This document shows positions 50,301 to 63,360 of a stretch of DNA of 64,000 nt, piece after piece. Source of the DNA: Galbula dea. Taxonomy: Eukaryota; Chordata; Aves; Piciformes; Galbulidae. The translations under genes were made by a program, and so were the position numbers. The stretch is taken from the NCBI GenBank assembly GCA_013399015.1, contig VWZX01004918.1, positions 434,001-498,000 on the forward strand. Direction: 5' to 3'. Under the pieces are notes generated by a model. That model saw only the letters and a program-made list of their open reading frames with translations, did not search any database and had not been told where the DNA came from. Within the stretch, counting starts at the first letter, position 1; every line of letters starts with the position of its first letter.

Positions 50301-51836
50301 AAAGGACACCCTGAAACTTAAATCTCTGAATAGGCAAAGATTGTTCAGTTTTATGTTTATTTGTCTGTCAATCTAAAAAGGGCTCCTCCCCTTAAATTAC
50401 ATTTCTCCTTCTACCTATATGCTTCAGTTTTCTTGTTTCTTTCCTCTTGTTTGTGCCCTTTTTGCTTAGTCTTGCATTCTGTCTTTTTTTTTTTTTTGGC
50501 TTTTGGAATTAAATAAAGCAGCCAAAAAGGGACAAGTTCAATAACTTTCCCTATTCTCAAGCCTTGTTTCTCCAAACAGCATGGTTCAGACTTCTAAATT
50601 TGTGGATCAGAGAGACCAAACGGGTCCTTCTATCAGGATACAATTCTATCATAATTGAAGGCATCTGACCTCATTTCAATCTAAACTTCTGCAAAATAAT
50701 TAGTTTTGGCTCTGCACCATGTGAAGTGTAAGCCTGTGTAAGAGTGATTATTTATTCTGAATTCAACAAACACATTTTGAAAAGCAGTAGTTTCTATTCA
50801 TACTGAATGACCGATGTCCCTAAGTGGTTCCAATTTGTGTTAATCTAATGATCCAGGCTGGATTTTAACCACCACAAGTTTCATGTTCTGGGAAGATACC
50901 AGATGAATTGGTCAAGGTTTCATTACAGCATCACTAAAGGCTTTCTGGTCAATGTAAACATTTATCGACGTGTCTTGCACACTTTGCTACTGGACTATGA
51001 CTATATGCTTCCTATTGTTTCTGTTTGCAATTGGCTGCCAAAAAAATGACACATAATCTTTTGTTCAACACTTCTACAACCTGCTGTTGATATCTGTGAC
51101 TGTCAGCTGCTCTCATTTCATTACAGAATGTTACATCCTCCTCTTTTTCTTCACGTGCTATTCCAATGTAAGAAGACATTTCTATTAGTACCTACTATTC
51201 TTTCTTTTTTATTAATGACTATAATACTCATCTTCTACAGTCATGTTTCCCAGAAATGACAGGATGTCTGAAATTCTCATGCAGTTTCCTTTTAGCATTT
51301 CCTAGTTACCACATTGACTGATTTGCATTGCTGATTCTTTTTTGATGTTGAACCACATTCCACTAAAATTTCCTCCCTCGGATATTTCATTCTCGTACTA
51401 AGTCAGAATTACTCATGTTCCTTATTGAATGATAATTAACATGGTGATAGAGATAAGGAAATGTACATGGCAATCATAACTGGGTTTAGATGGCCTCTAC
51501 AGTCTTGAAGGGTTTATAGGAAATATTTTATTCCTTTAGCAATCTTGACTGCCTACCTCTTCCTTTAACTACTGTGTCTTCCCATTTCTGTCCCTTACAG
51601 TCAGGCACTTTTCCAGCTCTCCACTTCCTGTGTCTTAGTCCTTTCCAATTTTCAGTGATGTGATCCTTTTCATTTCAGCATTCCCAGTTTTCCCTCCAAC
51701 CTGTGTTTTCTGTAAAGGCCTGATTAGGGGTTTATTATTTTAGGAGCTTACTCTTCCTTATCCAATTTATTTATTCTTTGCCTATTTATGCCCTTCAGAT
51801 GACTGTCTCAGGCCTTTGGCCATTCCTTGTAATAAC
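41383..51836 (+). other. NRXN1: NRXN1 intron, repeat-poor, no exon seen
   Basis: About 10.4 kb of AT-rich DNA with almost no open frame above 60 codons and no CR1 copy that I could see. It holds only a small (CAA)n at about 49568-49584 and short T- or A-runs. No match to later neurexin domains. Confidence 0.65.
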
Positions 51837-51951
51837 TTAAAAAGCATCTAGACGTGGTACTTAGGGACATGGTTTAGTGGCATGGTGGTGACAGGTTGAC
51901 AGTTGGGCTTGATCTTAGAGCTCTCTTCCAAACTTAATGGTTCTGTGATTT
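51837..51951 (+). mobile_element. CR1 LINE 3' end fragment
   Basis: About 115 bases: AGACGTGGTACTTAGGGACA, GGTTTAGTGGCATGGTGGTG, then CTTAATGGTTCTGTGATT at the 3' end. Confidence 0.92.
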
Positions 51952-53084
51952 CTTTGTCACCCACAGTGAAACATTTGAAGTTGTGTGTGAAGAAGTACTC
52001 TCTTTCTACCTTAAGGAGTAATTTGATGTAATTTATTTTTATGACTGTCTCCTAAGGTAGGATTTAGATAGTTTTAACGTGGTAGTATGTTGTAATGCTG
52101 CCTAATGTAATACATAATATAGTTCATTAAATATATATGATACAGTTTCTTATACATTTACCTAGGAAGTGACACAAATGAAACAGCACAGCATCAAGAC
52201 CTCCTGCTCAAAACTGTTAATTCTCTTCATAAAACAAAGCCATGTGCAGTATCGAAGAGCTGTCATGTCGTGTTAGTTAGACTGAAAACAAAACTGAATA
52301 CAAATAATATTGGAAATGTTTAAATTAAACTGTCTGCAGAAGTTCTTGGATGCTCAAGTTTGGAATCCACAGTGAAGCAAAGTGTGTGTGTTTTCTAATG
52401 CATGCTCTATAATGCAGCTGCTTTTTCTTGTCCTTTAAAGTGTGGTCTGAATGTACAGGCAGAGAAGCCTCACCAGCTCTGCAGAGGATAGAAAATGCTC
52501 CCAGATAGACATCCCCCTGGGTATTCCGTGAAATGTCATTGCCTGTGAGGATCAGCAGGTGAAGTGAATGCAATTTCATTCTAACTAATTTTGAAGGCCA
52601 TTCATATTTGGACCTGTGGTCAAAAAGCTAACTTTGCTTTTCCCTTACCACTTTATCGCTTCAGTCATGGTGGGGTCCAACTAAGCTATTAGCATAAACA
52701 AGCTAAGGCTTTGAGTTTTTCTCTCTTTAGGACTGAAATAGCTGAGGAAGTAAAACAAAGCTAATCCAAAAATTAAGGTCAAAAAGTAAGGAATTAATCA
52801 ATTTTCCTTACTAGCAACACATTATAGATAACTGAGAAGAAAATAAAAGCAAGGAGAAAAGGTCTAATGATGTAGCTTATAAATTGCAGATTGCTTCATT
52901 GTGAGACATAAAAATCGATTATAGTCTATAAAGAATATAATGGTATCAATGAAGGTTTGGGAATGCTGTCATTAGAATTCATGAGGGGGTATATTAGCCT
53001 TTCCCTCTGTAAAGATTTTATGTTCATCCTTTGACAACGTGGAGACTAGGTAGCCTAGCTCAGCTGGTAAGGAATTCCACCATG
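51952..53084 (+). other. NRXN1 intron, nothing recognised
   Basis: AT-rich intron between two CR1 copies. The reverse frame at 52325-52579 has no family resemblance. Confidence 0.5.
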
Positions 53085-53538
53085 AGACTGAAGCTAGAGG
53101 AAGCTAAGGAACTCCTGATGCTAAACCACTCTGTGTTGTATTCCAAAAGTCATGGCAGTCTGGTGAAGTCCCCACTGACTGGAGAAGGGGAAACTTAACC
53201 CCCATTTTTAAAAAGGCAAAGAAGGATGATCCAGCAAACAATAGGCCAGTCAGTCTCACCTCCATGCCCGGTAAGATCATGGAGCACATCCTCCTGGAGA
53301 CACTGCTGAGGCAGAAGGATAATGAAGAGGTGATTTAGTATAATCAACATGTCCTCACCAAGGGTACATCATGACTGACAAATCTGTTGGCCTTCTATGA
53401 AAAGGTCAAAACATCAATAGACAGGGGAGGAGCTCTGGGCAACCTGATCTAGTGGTAGGTGTCCCTGCCAGGCAGGGGGGTTGGAACTAGGTGATCTTTA
53501 ATTTCACTTCCAACTCTGATGATTCTATGATTCCATGA
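53085..53538 (+). mobile_element. CR1 LINE with reverse-transcriptase segment joined to 3' tail (internal deletion)
   Basis: The left 330 bases are from inside ORF2: translated pieces such as KAKKDDPANNRPVSLTSMPG and KIMEHILLE are the conserved reverse-transcriptase region of CR1. The copy then jumps at about 53425-53435 to GGGCAACCTGATCTAGTGGT, which is the 3' untranslated end, finishing GATTCTATGATTCCATG. Most of the catalytic domain and thumb are missing, so it is inactive. Confidence 0.92.
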
Positions 53539-56500
53539 GGGAACTTAGCTGTAATAGTGCTTTACCTGACATTTTGCCTGGAAGCTGAGGATTTTCTTCT
53601 GTTCTAACTTTCCTCATTGCCAAAGAAAGAATGAAGAGAGTGATCTATCTCCTAGCATTGAAAACATATAAAAACATGGGCTAAACTCTGTTTCCAACCT
53701 GAGGTAATTAAGGAGGAAGGTAGCCAAGGTCTTTTAGCATCAGCTAACGAATAAAGGAACCATGGCAGAGTATTTCATGCCAAAGCTCAGGAGTAAAGGA
53801 ACACATTTCTCCTTTTAACATTTGATCTTCTTTACTTTAACCTTTAATTACATCAGTGACTCTATGTATGAGAGGGGAATTAGAGCCTGCTCTAAATTGT
53901 GAATTCTAAAACCTGTTTCTCTACAGGGATAAATAATTTATACAGTCTTGCAATCCAGCAGTTTAATGAGTCCTTATCCATGTAAACAAAGTTATAGCTT
54001 TTCTTATCTACTGCAGAGCTCTTCAGTGAAAGTATCTGGGGTGAAAAAAGGCAGAAGTTGTTTGCAGCTTCACTTGAATTTGAAAAATGTTGATCCTATG
54101 GTAATTGTCTTCAGAGCTGTTAAATTGATGTTTGACTACTAGGATGATCTGGAGCTACCAGATATGGGCTTAGACAGTGATTATCTAGTGCAATTTCCTT
54201 ATACTACAGGCTGAAAACTTGGATGTAGTCCTCTCTTAAGGAAAGGAAATTCAAGGAAGTAGCTATCATACAAGTCAAAGAGTTTAAAAGCAAAAAAAGA
54301 AATGTTTATTTGAATTTTTTAATAACTAAAGGTCTCTATTAAAAACTGAAACAGGAATCAGCCTGGAAAATGTGGTTTGTAGAATATAGAAAATAATGTG
54401 TCTCTTTATTGTTCACTTATTTTACACTGTATCTAGATGATTCCCTGCTGCTGTTCTATACTAATAGAAAATCCACTTTGGAGAGCATTGTTTTCTTTCA
54501 TTTTGAAGCACAAACTTATTGCAATATGCCTACTGATTAAAATATGCTTACACATAGCTAAGATGAATGGATTTTTTCTAATGAAGTGATTCATCATTAG
54601 AAAATTATTAAGAATTTTAATGAAATACTCCCACAGAAACATGTCAGTTGCAACAAAGATCTCATCAGAGAGAATCCTCATCTGAGTTTAGAAACAGAGA
54701 GCTATATCCCTGCAGAACCAATAGTTTACTGGCTGGGGTATTTGCCAGTGCCCTGGTTTTTAATAAATTACATATAGAGATAGATATATATAAAATTCTC
54801 TTTAGAATAAATTATACCTACATGTGCAAGTGCATCTCTCATCAACACAGACAAAAGAACAGATGCAAAGATGAAAGGGGCCTATTTTTCTTCTGGGTGA
54901 AAGCAAGCTGTAAAAAACTTAATATTTTTTTGCTTGAAGTTGAAGTATTAGCTCCAGTTGCAGAACATTGGAGAGAAGATGCTTTAAAACTTAGTATGTT
55001 AGTGAACATGTTCTTCTGACAATATCACAGGCAAGGTATTTGTGCTTCATTGTGGTGTTTGTGAGGAGGTCTTTTTCTGGAGCTAGACATATTGTTAAGG
55101 TGCCTGAAGTGACCTCTCTCAAAGTTTATGATTTTCAGTGAGCAGGCAGCAACAGATAGGATGGTGCTGTAAAGCTCTAGCTCCATTCCTCATAGTCCTT
55201 ACAGTCTAATTCACAGTAATGTGTTTATTCCCTGTAGTCATAAAACAAGAAAAGAAAAACCCAACAGAAAACATGAAAGAGTTGGGAGCCTCCTGTAGAA
55301 GTTAGTTTTGAAAATAATTTACATATGTTTTATGCAGTAAGTATGTTTAAGCCAGTGTCTTTATAAATTAAAGCTAGGATGTTTTAGTTATCACTTCTGT
55401 TGATGTAAAAAGTCCATGAGGGTTACTGCATAAGTCCTGAAATTTACTTTAGCATTTGTGATTTGCACTGAAAGGCAAGGTTTTAACAAAACATATATAA
55501 ATGTGTCACATATTCACATGAAATTACCAACCTTTCAAAATCTGTTGACCCTAAATAGATCTTTCTGCCTATATTTTCCTGGTTTACTTGACAAATGTTA
55601 GCCAAATCATGGCAATTTTAATTTTTAATTGAAAGGTGTGGATGCTTCTGTCAAGTAGAAAGGTAGCCTTCTCCTCATGAAGGTATCAGAAAGTAGGAAA
55701 GAAACTTGATTTCCCCTCTTCAGAATACATAGAATGACATTAAGCATAAACATATCTGCTTGTTTCAGTTCACTTAAATGAGGGATATAGTTGGGGTTTG
55801 AGCTTTGGCAGTCTCTGGGAGTCAGCAGGTAGTAAAGAAGTGAGAACTTTATTGACTTTTCCACTCCTAAGCCCAGAGCTCTAAGTTATATTAGCTAACA
55901 ATGACATAACCATTAGCCTATCTTTACATTCATTAGTTTTTCTGACCACTTTGGGACTGCCTTTTTCAGGACAATTGGTTATTTCCTGCAGGTTTTCATT
56001 TTGAATTTATGTAGTATAGATAAAGAGAGACTCAGAGATACCTACAGTACCTGAAGGAGTTTGTAGTTAGGGAACTCTGACAAATTGTTATGTTTGAATT
56101 TGCTATATTTATGGCAAATTATTTTTTCAGATTATTTTTTACAGGCACAGTGACTCAGACTGTAACAGTTTGTCTTTCAGAATATTTCTAACTGAAGGGC
56201 TTGAGACAGAAATAGCCCTTAGAAGGATAGCACACAGAGACCTTTTTCCTTGAAATTAGTACCAAATTGTTTCTGTCAGAGCAGAACATTTAGTGAACTA
56301 AACCTTGTTTGGACTAAGAGCTGAAAGATGGCAATGTAGTAAAAGGAAGGGTTTAGTGAATGAGTTCTGCTATTGTTACACTACAGAAATATTAATCCCT
56401 GGCCTCAATATCAGCATGTCTTGCTGGACATGCCACTTAAGAAAATACAAATGTAATAGGGCTCTGCTGAAAGATTTGATATTTCATTGTGTTCCTTGAT

Positions 56501-57809
56501 CAAAAAAGCATAAACAACATAACAACAAACATATGAAATCTCTGTATTCTACTGATAATGGTTAGGTTTAGCTCTCTGTCTAGGCCTGCTAAATGCTGCT
56601 AAGTGAATTACTGAATACAATGATGAGAAGTGATTCAAGCATTCTTTTCTCAACATTAATTTTCTGTATGCCAGCAGAAGTTATATAATAAATAAAGGAA
56701 GAAGTGCATAGGGCATATGCTGACACCTATCAGTAGTAAATTATAACTTTGACAGCCCAGGAGTTTTAGGAGTAGAGGGGCAAGTGGCTACAGTGCTTTA
56801 ACAAAGAGGAAAGCAGACAAAATGGCATTTCTTTATAATGCAGCTGCTAGTTCAATGCCTCTTTTTTATTACTGATGATATCCTTTGAAAACTGAACAAA
56901 ATAATGAATTAGTTATGTAGAGATTAGGGGTGTCATTGTCATGAAGAACTATTTTATGAGAAGAGAAATTCAATGCCAGACACCTGGAAGGCAAAAAAAA
57001 AATTAAAATGTTCACTTATTAAAGTTCTTTTTGTCAGAGATGTTAAGTGGAGACCAAAGAAAAGAATAGCTCCCCTATACACTTGAAAATTCCATATCCT
57101 TCTTTATTCTGAACATAAGCATATTTGTGTTTATCTTATTTCATCATAGTTCCATATTGTATGTGGAAAAAAGGGCATGATGATGAAAAAGAGGCTGAGA
57201 ACAAAAGTGGGAGGACAGAATGAATTTAAGAACACATTGGAACATGCAAAAAAGTGTACTGAGAAAGAGGAAAAAAGGGAGTTGCACATGACTGGAGAGC
57301 AAGAGTATGGAAGGAGAATTGTAAGATGATGAAAGAAAAGGTATGGGTTTGTATGCAACAGAAGCTACAAAGAATATAATTGGAGAAGAGTGCTAAAAGA
57401 AACCCATATAAAATAGGGAAACTAATAAATAACATTAGAAATGATGGACAAAATTATCACCTGGGTAAATAGAACTAGCTCCATTAATTTTAGTTTCAGC
57501 TACACTCACTGACAGCCTTGTCTACACTAGCAATTTCCCTCTGGTAATTAAAACTAATCATTGACCTGAAGTAGATAATAGCTGAACTTTTTGCATTTCT
57601 GCAGTATCTAGGATGGGTCTGGCATAAGGTTTTAAGTCTTTCCACAAGCTGTATTGATATTATCCTTAAATTAATGCAGCCCCACAAGCCTGTGCTTCCA
57701 CAAGCACAGATTTCCCTAGGAAGCAGCATGCTTAGCAACACTGGTATCCATGGCAGTACCTACCATGTAGGAGTCTAAATCTGGAAGCTCTTCCCTCTTT
57801 CACAGTTTT
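53539..57809 (+). other. NRXN1 intron, no exon seen
   Basis: AT-rich intron with anonymous short frames only. No CR1 copy is apparent in this 4.3-kb stretch. Confidence 0.55.
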
Positions 57810-57957
57810 TTATGTCACTACAATCATGCTACGTACCACCAGCTCCAGCCCTCATTCACAAGCTGAAGCTGGATGCACAGGAGACCTGGTCTGATTACTA
57901 TGTGTTCAACTCTGCAAAGACCTCACTGCCCCCAATGCTGTTTCAGGATGGTGAGGG

Positions 57958-59685
57958 CAGCTGTGGGGAAGGACATTGTTTGCTGACAGGCACAAAGGCC
58001 ACTGGCACTGTCCCAGACTGATGTTCCCAGGCACCAGCTGGTGAGACTACACTATACCCTGAGCATGGGTTAACCTGAATGCAGTGCTTTTAAAGGTGAA
58101 GCCTTTGAATCCCTGTTCCTGAAAACCTTGCACCGTCTTTACCATGAACAGCAGTGATGTTTTGGGGTTGCAACTGCACCCTGTCTGCCTGCAGAGTGGA
58201 ATTGTAATATCCAAGTGTATTTTGGCCAGTTCTGCATCAGACTATGATGGATGGAAGCTCCTGTGCATTGTAGGTTCTCTCAGGGGTCATGGGAGAACAT
58301 TTTCATCCAGGCAGCAGCCATGAAGGCTGGATGGTGCAGCCACTGTAGCACCCAGGAGGTGTCAGCCTCCTCAGCCAGTGCTTCTTGTCCATGGAGACTG
58401 GCAGTGTACATACTCCCAGCTGTGGGCTATTTGGGTATTACTTAAGAAGACAAAACAATATATCTGCTTCATACAAAGATAAAGTATTTGACTTTTGAAA
58501 TGGAAATATTCTCAGTTGTTTCTCTTTTAGTCCTACTTCCCTTCCATTGAGGTCATGGCTGGCTCCTTTCCCCTTGGCTGTGGCTTTTGACTCTTCTCCT
58601 CTTTCCCTTGTGTATCCCTCAACAGCTGTGTCCTCTCTCATCCCCCAAAGCCTGTTCTCAGCTTTTCTGTCCTGTCCATCCCACTTCAGTTGTTTTCCCT
58701 TGTTCCCAGGACTCTCTTTTGGCTCCTGGTGCCTCTGCCCCCCCGATCAGCAGCTGTCTAGCTCTGCCCTGCAGAGCTTCTGCAGTGGTGCTTACCTTTC
58801 TTTCCCAGGCTTCTGCCCTTCGCTGTGGCTTTGAGCCAGGATGCTTTCTCCTCTGGCACTCTCCAGAGACTGCCTCTTCCTTCAGCTTCTTCACCTTCAC
58901 CATCTGGCACCTTCCCACCCCTTGCACCTTTGGCTTCAGACCTTCTCCCTCTCCTGCCTGGCCTCTGCAGGCCACCTTCATTCCCCTTCCGAGACCCAGG
59001 CCTGTTGTTCTTGGACCCGTTTCCCAGCCTTCAGCAGCTGTTCCCTGGACACCTGCCTCCACATCACTCTCATCCCTGTTGCCCCCTCTCCAGAGCCACA
59101 GCAGCTGTTGCTCAATCTCTCAGGCCAGGCCTCGGGAGGGGAGCCTTCCTGTGATGCAGGCCTAAGGCCCCATTCCCAGAATCACAGAATCACAGAATCA
59201 TTACAGTTGGAAAGGACCCTCAAGATCATCTAGTCCAACTGATAGCCCCACACTACTCTTACCCCTAAATCATCCCCTGAAGAAACACATCTATCCTCTT
59301 CCCCAGCTCTCAGCAGCTGTGTCCCCTCACAGCAGGCCTCTGGCTCCAGCTTCAAGCCCTTCTTCCTGCCTTTCCCTTCTCCCCCATGCCAGCCAGTATG
59401 GGTGCTGCTGGCTGGGACAGCAGTGCTGGGAAACGGAGCAGCAGCATGTCACCCAGATTCCTCACATCAGGCTTGTTTCATTACTGTGACAGCACATGCC
59501 AGCAGTGACAACCAAGTTGTCAGGATGGCCTCCAGAAAAATCTGCAAGGAGCAAGAAGGCTTAGTCCATGACAGAAATGCTGCATGACCCATGGGAGAAT
59601 CTGTAACGTGCCATGCCAGCTTGGCCTTCAGGATTAGTAAGAGCAGAGGCAGCCCATATGGTGGAAAGAAGAGCCAAAACAGCTG
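57958..59685. promoter_or_regulatory. Cluster of nine CAGCTG E-boxes
   Basis: CAGCTG occurs at 57958, 58035, 58417, 58623, 58751, 59035, 59102, 59314 and 59680. One copy per 4096 bases is expected by chance at equal base use, so nine in 1.73 kb is a strong excess. Some copies share a longer CAGCAGCTGT word, so a degenerate repeat may explain part of it. Confidence 0.45.
59177..59293 (-). mobile_element. CR1 LINE 3' end, reverse orientation
   Basis: Begins AGAATCACAGAATCACAGAA, an intact reverse octamer-type tail, then GTTGGAAAGGACCCTCAAGA and ATCATCTAGTCCAACTGATA. It interrupts the C/T-rich sequence of the surrounding island. Confidence 0.93.
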
Positions 59686-60300
59686 TGGAGTGAGCTGTGG
59701 TTTGCTGCAATTGCTATGCAGCAGAATAGGATCTTCTCATGGTAGCTAAATGGAAAACTGGCAGTCATGAGTTGCTGCTCCAGTTTGGGGCTGGAGGGAG
59801 GGCTGCGGAAGCCATTTTGCTGTCTGTGTTCGCATGGCCTGCAGTGTGTGAAGAGGTGAACGGACTGTGTGTGTACAGTTGGGAATGCTTCAGTGGCCTT
59901 TAATTTTCTGCCTCACACTAAGCAAACTGCTCATTACTGGCCAAAGGACTGTACTGTGAGAGAATTGCCATGCTTCCACCTGCAAGAAGATGACATTTAA
60001 AGAAAGCAGTAGCCTCCTTTTCTGACCCATTTATTCACCTAGTGAGCCATGTCATGTTACTGCACCACTGTAAGCTGTGAAAAAGGATGGCATGACCAAT
60101 CCCTGGTGTTCAGGGGTGTCCTGTGGCTGAGGATCCACAATGAAGGCAGCAGCCATGCACAGCTATTGCCCATCTCCCTCTGCTGTCCCAGGCACACAGG
60201 CACACCCTGGGATGCAGGAACTAAGAGTTCACCCTTGCAGCCAGTTCAGTCAAGTCTTGACTTCTAAAAGTGACATCAAAACCCAGATAAGGGAGCCTGG

Positions 60301-63300
60301 ACTGGTCTGGTACTTAACATCTCAGACCTTCAATTTTTTAAACTTGAAGAAGCACCACTGCATTTTCCTCTCATGCCTAGCAGCAGCAAGTCAATTGCAC
60401 ACCTCTTGGTACTGTCTCAAGGAATTAAGAAATTACTAGGAATAGGAATGAAGGACCAGGACCTCCACAGTAGGACTGAGCATAGATTGCAAAGGAGGAA
60501 CGTGAGTAATATTAAGGCACCCTGAAGGCCAGAAAGAGCTTAGATATTTGTTGTGAGTCAGTTGGAAGTGTAAACAGCAGTGGCAAGGTAGTTGCAGTAA
60601 CTGGCTTTTTGAAGAGCATTGCTTGAGAGGATTTTCCAGTGTTCCTGGGCAATTTTGTGGGGCATAAGTATTGGGTTCCCTCTGCATATAAGTTCAGCTT
60701 CCCATTTTCTAATGATGTGGGATGTGAGCTAGGGAGCTTCATTCAGAAAGAAAATAGTTTCTCACACCATGACATGCTCAAGACCTAAGCCAGCATAATA
60801 AATGGTTATGTGCAAATACTCAAGCTAGCTCTGATTTAAAATGCTAATTTAGGTGTTTGTGGTGTGTGATTTAATTCAGTGAAATATCTGATCCTATCTC
60901 TAAAAGGAATGAAAGTATTAAAAATCCATATTAGAGCATTCAACTGGTTTTTGTATACTTAGCTGTACTGGGAGGAGGTAATGTGATTTGCATTTTTTTC
61001 TTTCTGTGTGCATCTGCCTTTAATTACTTCATAGCTTCATTATCTGCTACTAGATACACCCTCTAGGTGAGCAAAAAAGCCCTGCACTCATATATGCAGA
61101 GCCATGTTTGTCACTCTGAAAAGCAATATCCTTCAGAAAATGCCATCTGATTCTGCTGCAATGCAGTGAGTGACTGGCTAAGGTTAAAAGCCTTGTGCAC
61201 AATTCCTGCTAGCTGGTCATTAATCTCCAGGAAAAGCCCCATGTCTTAATTGCTATTGTATAATTAGCAACCTCTTCTGTCTCACCAGTGTTAAGCTGAA
61301 ACAGTAAGGTGCCAAGTCACTGTCATTCTCTCCAAATGAGGATCTAGAGATACAGCTCTGAACAGTGTGTGACAGTGGAATTATTATTTTTTAAACATTC
61401 CTTTGAAAAATACTAAGACTAGCAGCATCAGTGTTCTGTGGCCAGCTCTGAAAACCTACAGAGCTGCCACAGATCACTGCAGCTTAAGTGGCTAAACAAA
61501 GCAGTCCCCAAAATTAAAAATGTAAAGATGAGCAAAGTCTGTCAGGCTTCTTATATAACATATGTTACAAAGGAGCCTAAAATACCAGTCAGTAACTCTC
61601 TTGATTCAGAGAATATGGAGCTGAAAGGAAGAGAAAAGAGACTTTATTCTAGTACAGCTGTGTACCTCAGGACAGCCAGATATAACTAAGCTTGAAGAAA
61701 TGGTATCTATGGGCTTGCTACTTGAATGTTTGATATTGGATTAATTGATAACTCAGTATCAACAGTAAATTGATTTAAGTTTCCCTGTGGTGTTTTGTAT
61801 CTCTGTCTGGAAGAGGTTTCTGTCCTGAGGAAAATATAGATTTATTCTATAGAACCCAAATTCAGATATAGGAACATTAAAGTAGTGGTTTTGAGCTACC
61901 TTTGGTTTCACATAAGTTCTCCTTTAGGTGAAACTGCTTTCTGAGGAAAAATAAATTATCCTCAACTTTCCACCCCCCCCAAAAAAAGAAGAAAATTAGG
62001 ATTCAGCTAGTCAGGTTTTTGTCTTCAGCTACATTTGGAAAAGATTCTAGAAAACTGATAGAGCTACCTGCCAGGCTGAATAGTCAACCATAAAGAACAG
62101 TGAAATTGTACAGAGAAAATTCAGTGAATCTATTTTCTTCTCTCTGACACAACTGGAATTGGCAAAGCAAAATCAATGTAATAGAGATGAGCATCAGTTT
62201 TGTTACAAGACAATATTTCTCCTGGTGTAGTTTTCCAGGATTTATACTGGCATAGATGACTAAAGGACCATGCTCAAAGGATTACTTGTTGTGTGTGATT
62301 GTGTGTCCTTCTGAGCATGGAGTTGAAGACTGCTGTTCAAGAAAGGATTCAGCTGAAGCTCTTTTTCCTGCTTTTTCCTTGCTTTATGTAGTTAGAGTGG
62401 TAGAGGGTTTATAAAATAAAACAAGGCTTCCTAACTGCCTCTCTTTTGGAGAAGAGCTGGAAAAATTCAGATGAACCAGCAAGTGATACTGAAATAGTTC
62501 CTTATTTTATTCCACTGGACCATCATATGGCATGCTTTATGCACTCTCAGTGGATTTTCATAAATGTTCCTGTCCAAAATAGAGAAGTCAGAATCTCTCC
62601 TGCCCTCAGTACACTGTCAGGAACTTTTTTTATTAGTTAATTCATTTTCTATTTATTAAATCCTCTAGACAGAGGCATTGGAATCTTTAGCACCCAGTAA
62701 TAATTCAAACATAATTCACCTTTACTTTCATACTTTGGAGCTTAATATAGATTCTTCCTACTCTCACTGTCATTTCCAATATTCCACAGTATTCTTTTTT
62801 GGAGTTTTACTAGTTCCCTATGGCCTAAGAAGCTAAGATTTTAAATATTCTGTAAGTTCAGAAAGGAACTTTTTCTAACTAGTTCCACTGAGCATAATGA
62901 AGCCCTGATCTCTGTGGAAACTTTAGCTGCTGTTTTAAAGTAATTATAAGGAGGAGAGAAGACTCTGTAATTTCTCAGTTGCTTTCCCTATTCTCATCAC
63001 CTTGAAAAATGTATTTGATGATACATTGATACAAGTCCCTGAACAGCAAATGAATACTGTATTAGAGAGAAAATATGATCTGTCTTTAAGCTTGAGAAGT
63101 GTTTTATTAAATGTTGTTCTCATCATTTTAAATGACCCAAAAGAACTAATAGAAAACCACAGAGAAAAGAAGGGGCATTAGAAAGAGAATACAAGAAAGA
63201 GTGAAAAGGAAGGCTCCAGGGGCTTGTTCTTTCTAATGAAATTCCTTGGAATTCTTTAACATTTATACTATATTGCTTTGATTGCTCTAAGTAATTCCAG

Positions 63301-63360
63301 ATGAGCCTTTAAGATCTATGATGTAATGATTTAGATAGTGCAAATATAATGTAGGTATCA
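60301..63360 (+). other. NRXN1 intron, no exon seen
   Basis: AT-rich intron with short frames of no recognisable kind. A C8-A7 run lies at about 61973-61987. Confidence 0.55.

Larger units (their letters stand above)
57810..60300. other. GC-richer island inside the intron, C/T-rich in its middle
   Basis: Sequence from about 57.8 to 60.3 kb is visibly richer in G and C than the flanking intron. From 58.52 to 59.17 kb the + strand is dominated by CT-rich words (CTTCTCC, CCTTCC, CAGCTGT), giving overlapping low-complexity frames on both strands. The pattern continues to about 59.4 kb around a CR1 insertion. It may be an old degenerate repeat, an unrecognised LTR-type element or a regulatory region. 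I recognise no family. Confidence 0.5.

Noticed and set aside
58547..59233. Overlapping proline/serine/leucine-rich frames, up to 192 codons
   Set aside because: Low-complexity translation of CT-rich DNA; three + frames and one minus frame are open together, and one runs into a CR1 copy.
57810..60300. Endogenous retrovirus or LTR element
   Set aside because: GC-rich island composition suggested it, but I could not see paired LTR ends, a primer-binding site or any gag/pol/env-like frame. Left as an unclassified island.
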